A model generated the notes under the pieces. The model saw only the letters and a program-made list of their open reading frames with translations, was not told the DNA's origin and did no database searches. The translations under genes were made by a program, and so were the position numbers. Below are positions 7,119 through 8,070 of a stretch of DNA of 8,070 bases, piece by piece (position 1 is the stretch's first letter; the number at the start of each line of letters is the position of its first letter). This DNA is from Candidatus Bathyarchaeota archaeon (GTDB lineage: Archaea > Thermoproteota > Bathyarchaeia > 40CM-2-53-6 > FEN-987): NCBI GenBank assembly GCA_003152955.1, contig PMBQ01000096.1, positions 1 to 8,070 on the forward strand. The letters run 5' to 3'.

Positions 7119-7372
7119 TCACAGCAAAAGAGGCGACGGCCGCGGCCCTCAATTACTTCACCGACGTTGTCAACGCGCCCGTTGACAACCTGGCACTCGA
7201 AGAAATAGAGGCAGATGAGAGCGGCCAGACATGGTTGGTCACCCTGGGGTTCAGTTACCACGTCAACAATCCCTTTATCACGGGCGCGGAGGCGTCGAGG
7301 CACTATAAACTCCTTACTGTCGATGGCACAACGAGCGCCATCAAGTCAATGAAAATCCGAAAGATAGGCTGA
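7115..7372 (+). CDS. Small alpha/beta protein of unknown function, partner of the PIN gene
   Basis: An 85-residue soluble protein. An N-terminal helix (TAKEATAAALNYF, 3-15) is followed by beta-rich sequence: ALEEIEADESGQTWLVTLGF (27-46), then HYKLLTVDGTTSAIKSMKIR (63-82). The pattern of a helix, 'W.VTLG' and 'YK...VD..T..I.SMKIR' resembles small PepSY-like or inhibitor-like proteins of bacteria. This is a similarity of pattern only. There is no signal peptide, helix-turn-helix, ribbon-helix-helix or AbrB-type segment, so it is not an ordinary DNA-binding antitoxin. It has a perfect AGGAGG site. It overlaps the preceding small ORF by ATGA and the PIN gene by TGATG, so the two proteins should be made together. 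A role as partner or inhibitor of the PIN protein is inferred from the coupling. Confidence 0.8.
   Translation: MITAKEATAAALNYFTDVVNAPVDNLALEEIEADESGQTWLVTLGFSYHVNNPFITGAEASRHYKLLTVDGTTSAIKSMKIRKIG
7166..7189 (+). repeat. Tandem GTTGNCAAC palindromes forming a 10-bp hairpin within the 85-aa gene
   Basis: GTTGTCAACG (7166-7175) is the exact reverse complement of CGTTGACAAC (7180-7189), with CGCC as the loop. Each arm is itself a near-palindrome (GTTG, one base, CAAC), and the two centres are 15 bases apart. It begins 51 bases after the ATG and encodes residues 18-25. It could be a repressor operator or an RNA hairpin. Confidence 0.5.
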
Positions 7373-7875
7373 TGAGGACGGCCAAGGAGTTGTTTGGTCG
7401 CTACAGTCCGCGCGGTGTCGTAATAGACACGAACATTCTACTCTTGCATGTCGTTGGGTCATTCGACCCGACCAAGATTTCAGAGTTCAAGATCACGCGC
7501 GGGTACGACGCGCAGGATTATAACACCTTGATCGTGTTTCTCCGAAAGTTCAAAGGGATCGTGACAACCCAATGTATCCTGACAGAAGCAAGCAATCACT
7601 TGGGCAAACTGTCAGATCCGTTGCGCAGACAGGTCTTCGAATCGTATTCACGTCAAATTCAATTGCTTCACGAACCGAGCAGCCCGAGCGCTGTCCTGGC
7701 GGGGGAAGCAGTATTCCCCCGCTTCGGCCTCACCGATGTCAGCATCCTGCATGAGGCAAGGGGTAAGTATCTCGTTCTGACCGACGATCTGCCACTTTTC
7801 GGCTACTTGGACAAGGTTGGAGTTGACGCTCTGAACTTCAACTATCTGCGCATGGCCAGTTGGATGGCGACTTAA
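7372..7875 (+). CDS. PIN-domain protein (putative ribonuclease)
   Basis: A 167-residue cytoplasmic protein with the PIN fold, a metal-dependent nuclease fold that usually cuts single-stranded RNA. The expected acidic residues are present: D19 in VVIDTNILLL, E72 in ILTEASNHL, D122 in GLTDVSIL, and D138/D139 in VLTDDLPL. After it comes a helical tail, NFNYLRMASW (155-164). It is longer than typical VapC toxins (about 130-140 residues), with a distinct insert, FDPTKISEFKITRGYDAQDY (31-50). It belongs to a VapC-unlike PIN subgroup, and its target is unknown. The start overlaps the stop of the 85-aa gene (TGATG), and its own stop overlaps the next ATG (TAATG). A toxin, an RNA-processing enzyme and a defence effector are all possible. 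The active site looks intact. Confidence 0.85.
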   Translation: MRTAKELFGRYSPRGVVIDTNILLLHVVGSFDPTKISEFKITRGYDAQDYNTLIVFLRKFKGIVTTQCILTEASNHLGKLSDPLRRQVFESYSRQIQLLHEPSSPSAVLAGEAVFPRFGLTDVSILHEARGKYLVLTDDLPLFGYLDKVGVDALNFNYLRMASWMAT

Positions 7876-7985
7876 TGGCGCCTCACGTCCGGGAAGAGTT
7901 CCTCGTGACGATCGTGGAGTTTGATGGCAATGCGAAGCGACACCAGGTCAACATCCACGAGATTACACGCGTAGGGTTGAACTGA
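7875..7985 (+). CDS. Small ORF (36 aa) coupled to the PIN gene
   Basis: This starts with an ATG that shares its A with the PIN stop (TAATG) and runs 36 codons to a TGA at 7983-7985. The peptide, which includes EEFLVTIVEFDGNAKRHQVN (7-26), looks like a beta hairpin and not random sequence. Only a weak GGAT site (7863-7866) lies upstream. After the TGA the same frame stays open to the window end, so the gene may be a shortened or interrupted form of a longer one. I do not recognise the family. Confidence 0.4.
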   Translation: MAPHVREEFLVTIVEFDGNAKRHQVNIHEITRVGLN

Positions 7986-8070
7986 CACTGCACCACGCGG
8001 CGAATCGGTGGAGCGGTAGTAATACCCACAGAAGTCCAGACCCGCGTTCTATCACCGTTTAGTACCTCTC
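7986..8070. other. Tail with no recognised feature
   Basis: I see no start with a ribosome-binding site, no terminator hairpin and no RNA gene on either strand here. The frame of the preceding 36-codon ORF is open throughout, which can occur by chance in 28 codons. Confidence 0.4.

Noticed and set aside
7115..7875. Calling the pair a standard VapBC toxin-antitoxin system.
   Set aside because: The 85-aa partner has no VapB-type DNA-binding motif and the PIN protein is longer than usual VapC, so the named family is not justified.

Overview
The window is bacterial chromosomal DNA of moderate GC content, with an intact type I restriction-modification (R-M) operon at its centre and small accessory genes on both sides. 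Every supported gene reads on the + strand. I see no tRNA, rRNA, transposase, CRISPR array or phage structural gene. The protein sequences do not let me name a genus. The closely packed, poorly known small genes around an R-M operon suggest an accessory (defence-type) region.

Layout. At 72-1012 lie two genes joined by a TAATG overlap: a protein with a sigma-70 region 2-like N-terminus and no recognisable region 4, and a 94-residue coiled-coil protein. At 1013-1300 is an intergenic region with a 10-bp inverted repeat, a weak terminator-like element, a pyrimidine-rich tract, a candidate promoter and a compact hairpin just before the next start. At 1301-6855 are hsdR, hsdM and hsdS. Their order, lengths and motifs fit the type IB (EcoAI/EcoEI-like) family, and the nuclease, helicase and methyltransferase motifs are all present. 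HsdS has two different target-recognition domains in clearly AT-richer DNA than its conserved repeats. At 6856-7118 is a short, apparently frameshifted gene or gene remnant. At 7115-7875 are an 85-residue alpha/beta protein and a 167-residue PIN-domain protein with all acidic positions present. A 36-codon ORF follows at 7875-7985, and the last 85 bases hold nothing I recognise.

How the genes work together. HsdM2HsdS would methylate adenine in a bipartite target, and HsdR would add ATP-driven translocation and cleavage of unmodified DNA. Five gene junctions overlap by one or four bases (at 728, 5164, 7115, 7372 and 7875), so both flanking sets look like translationally coupled units. The best candidates for something undescribed are the sigma-like/coiled-coil pair upstream and the 85-residue/PIN cassette downstream. 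Any functional link between either pair and the R-M system is inference from position only.
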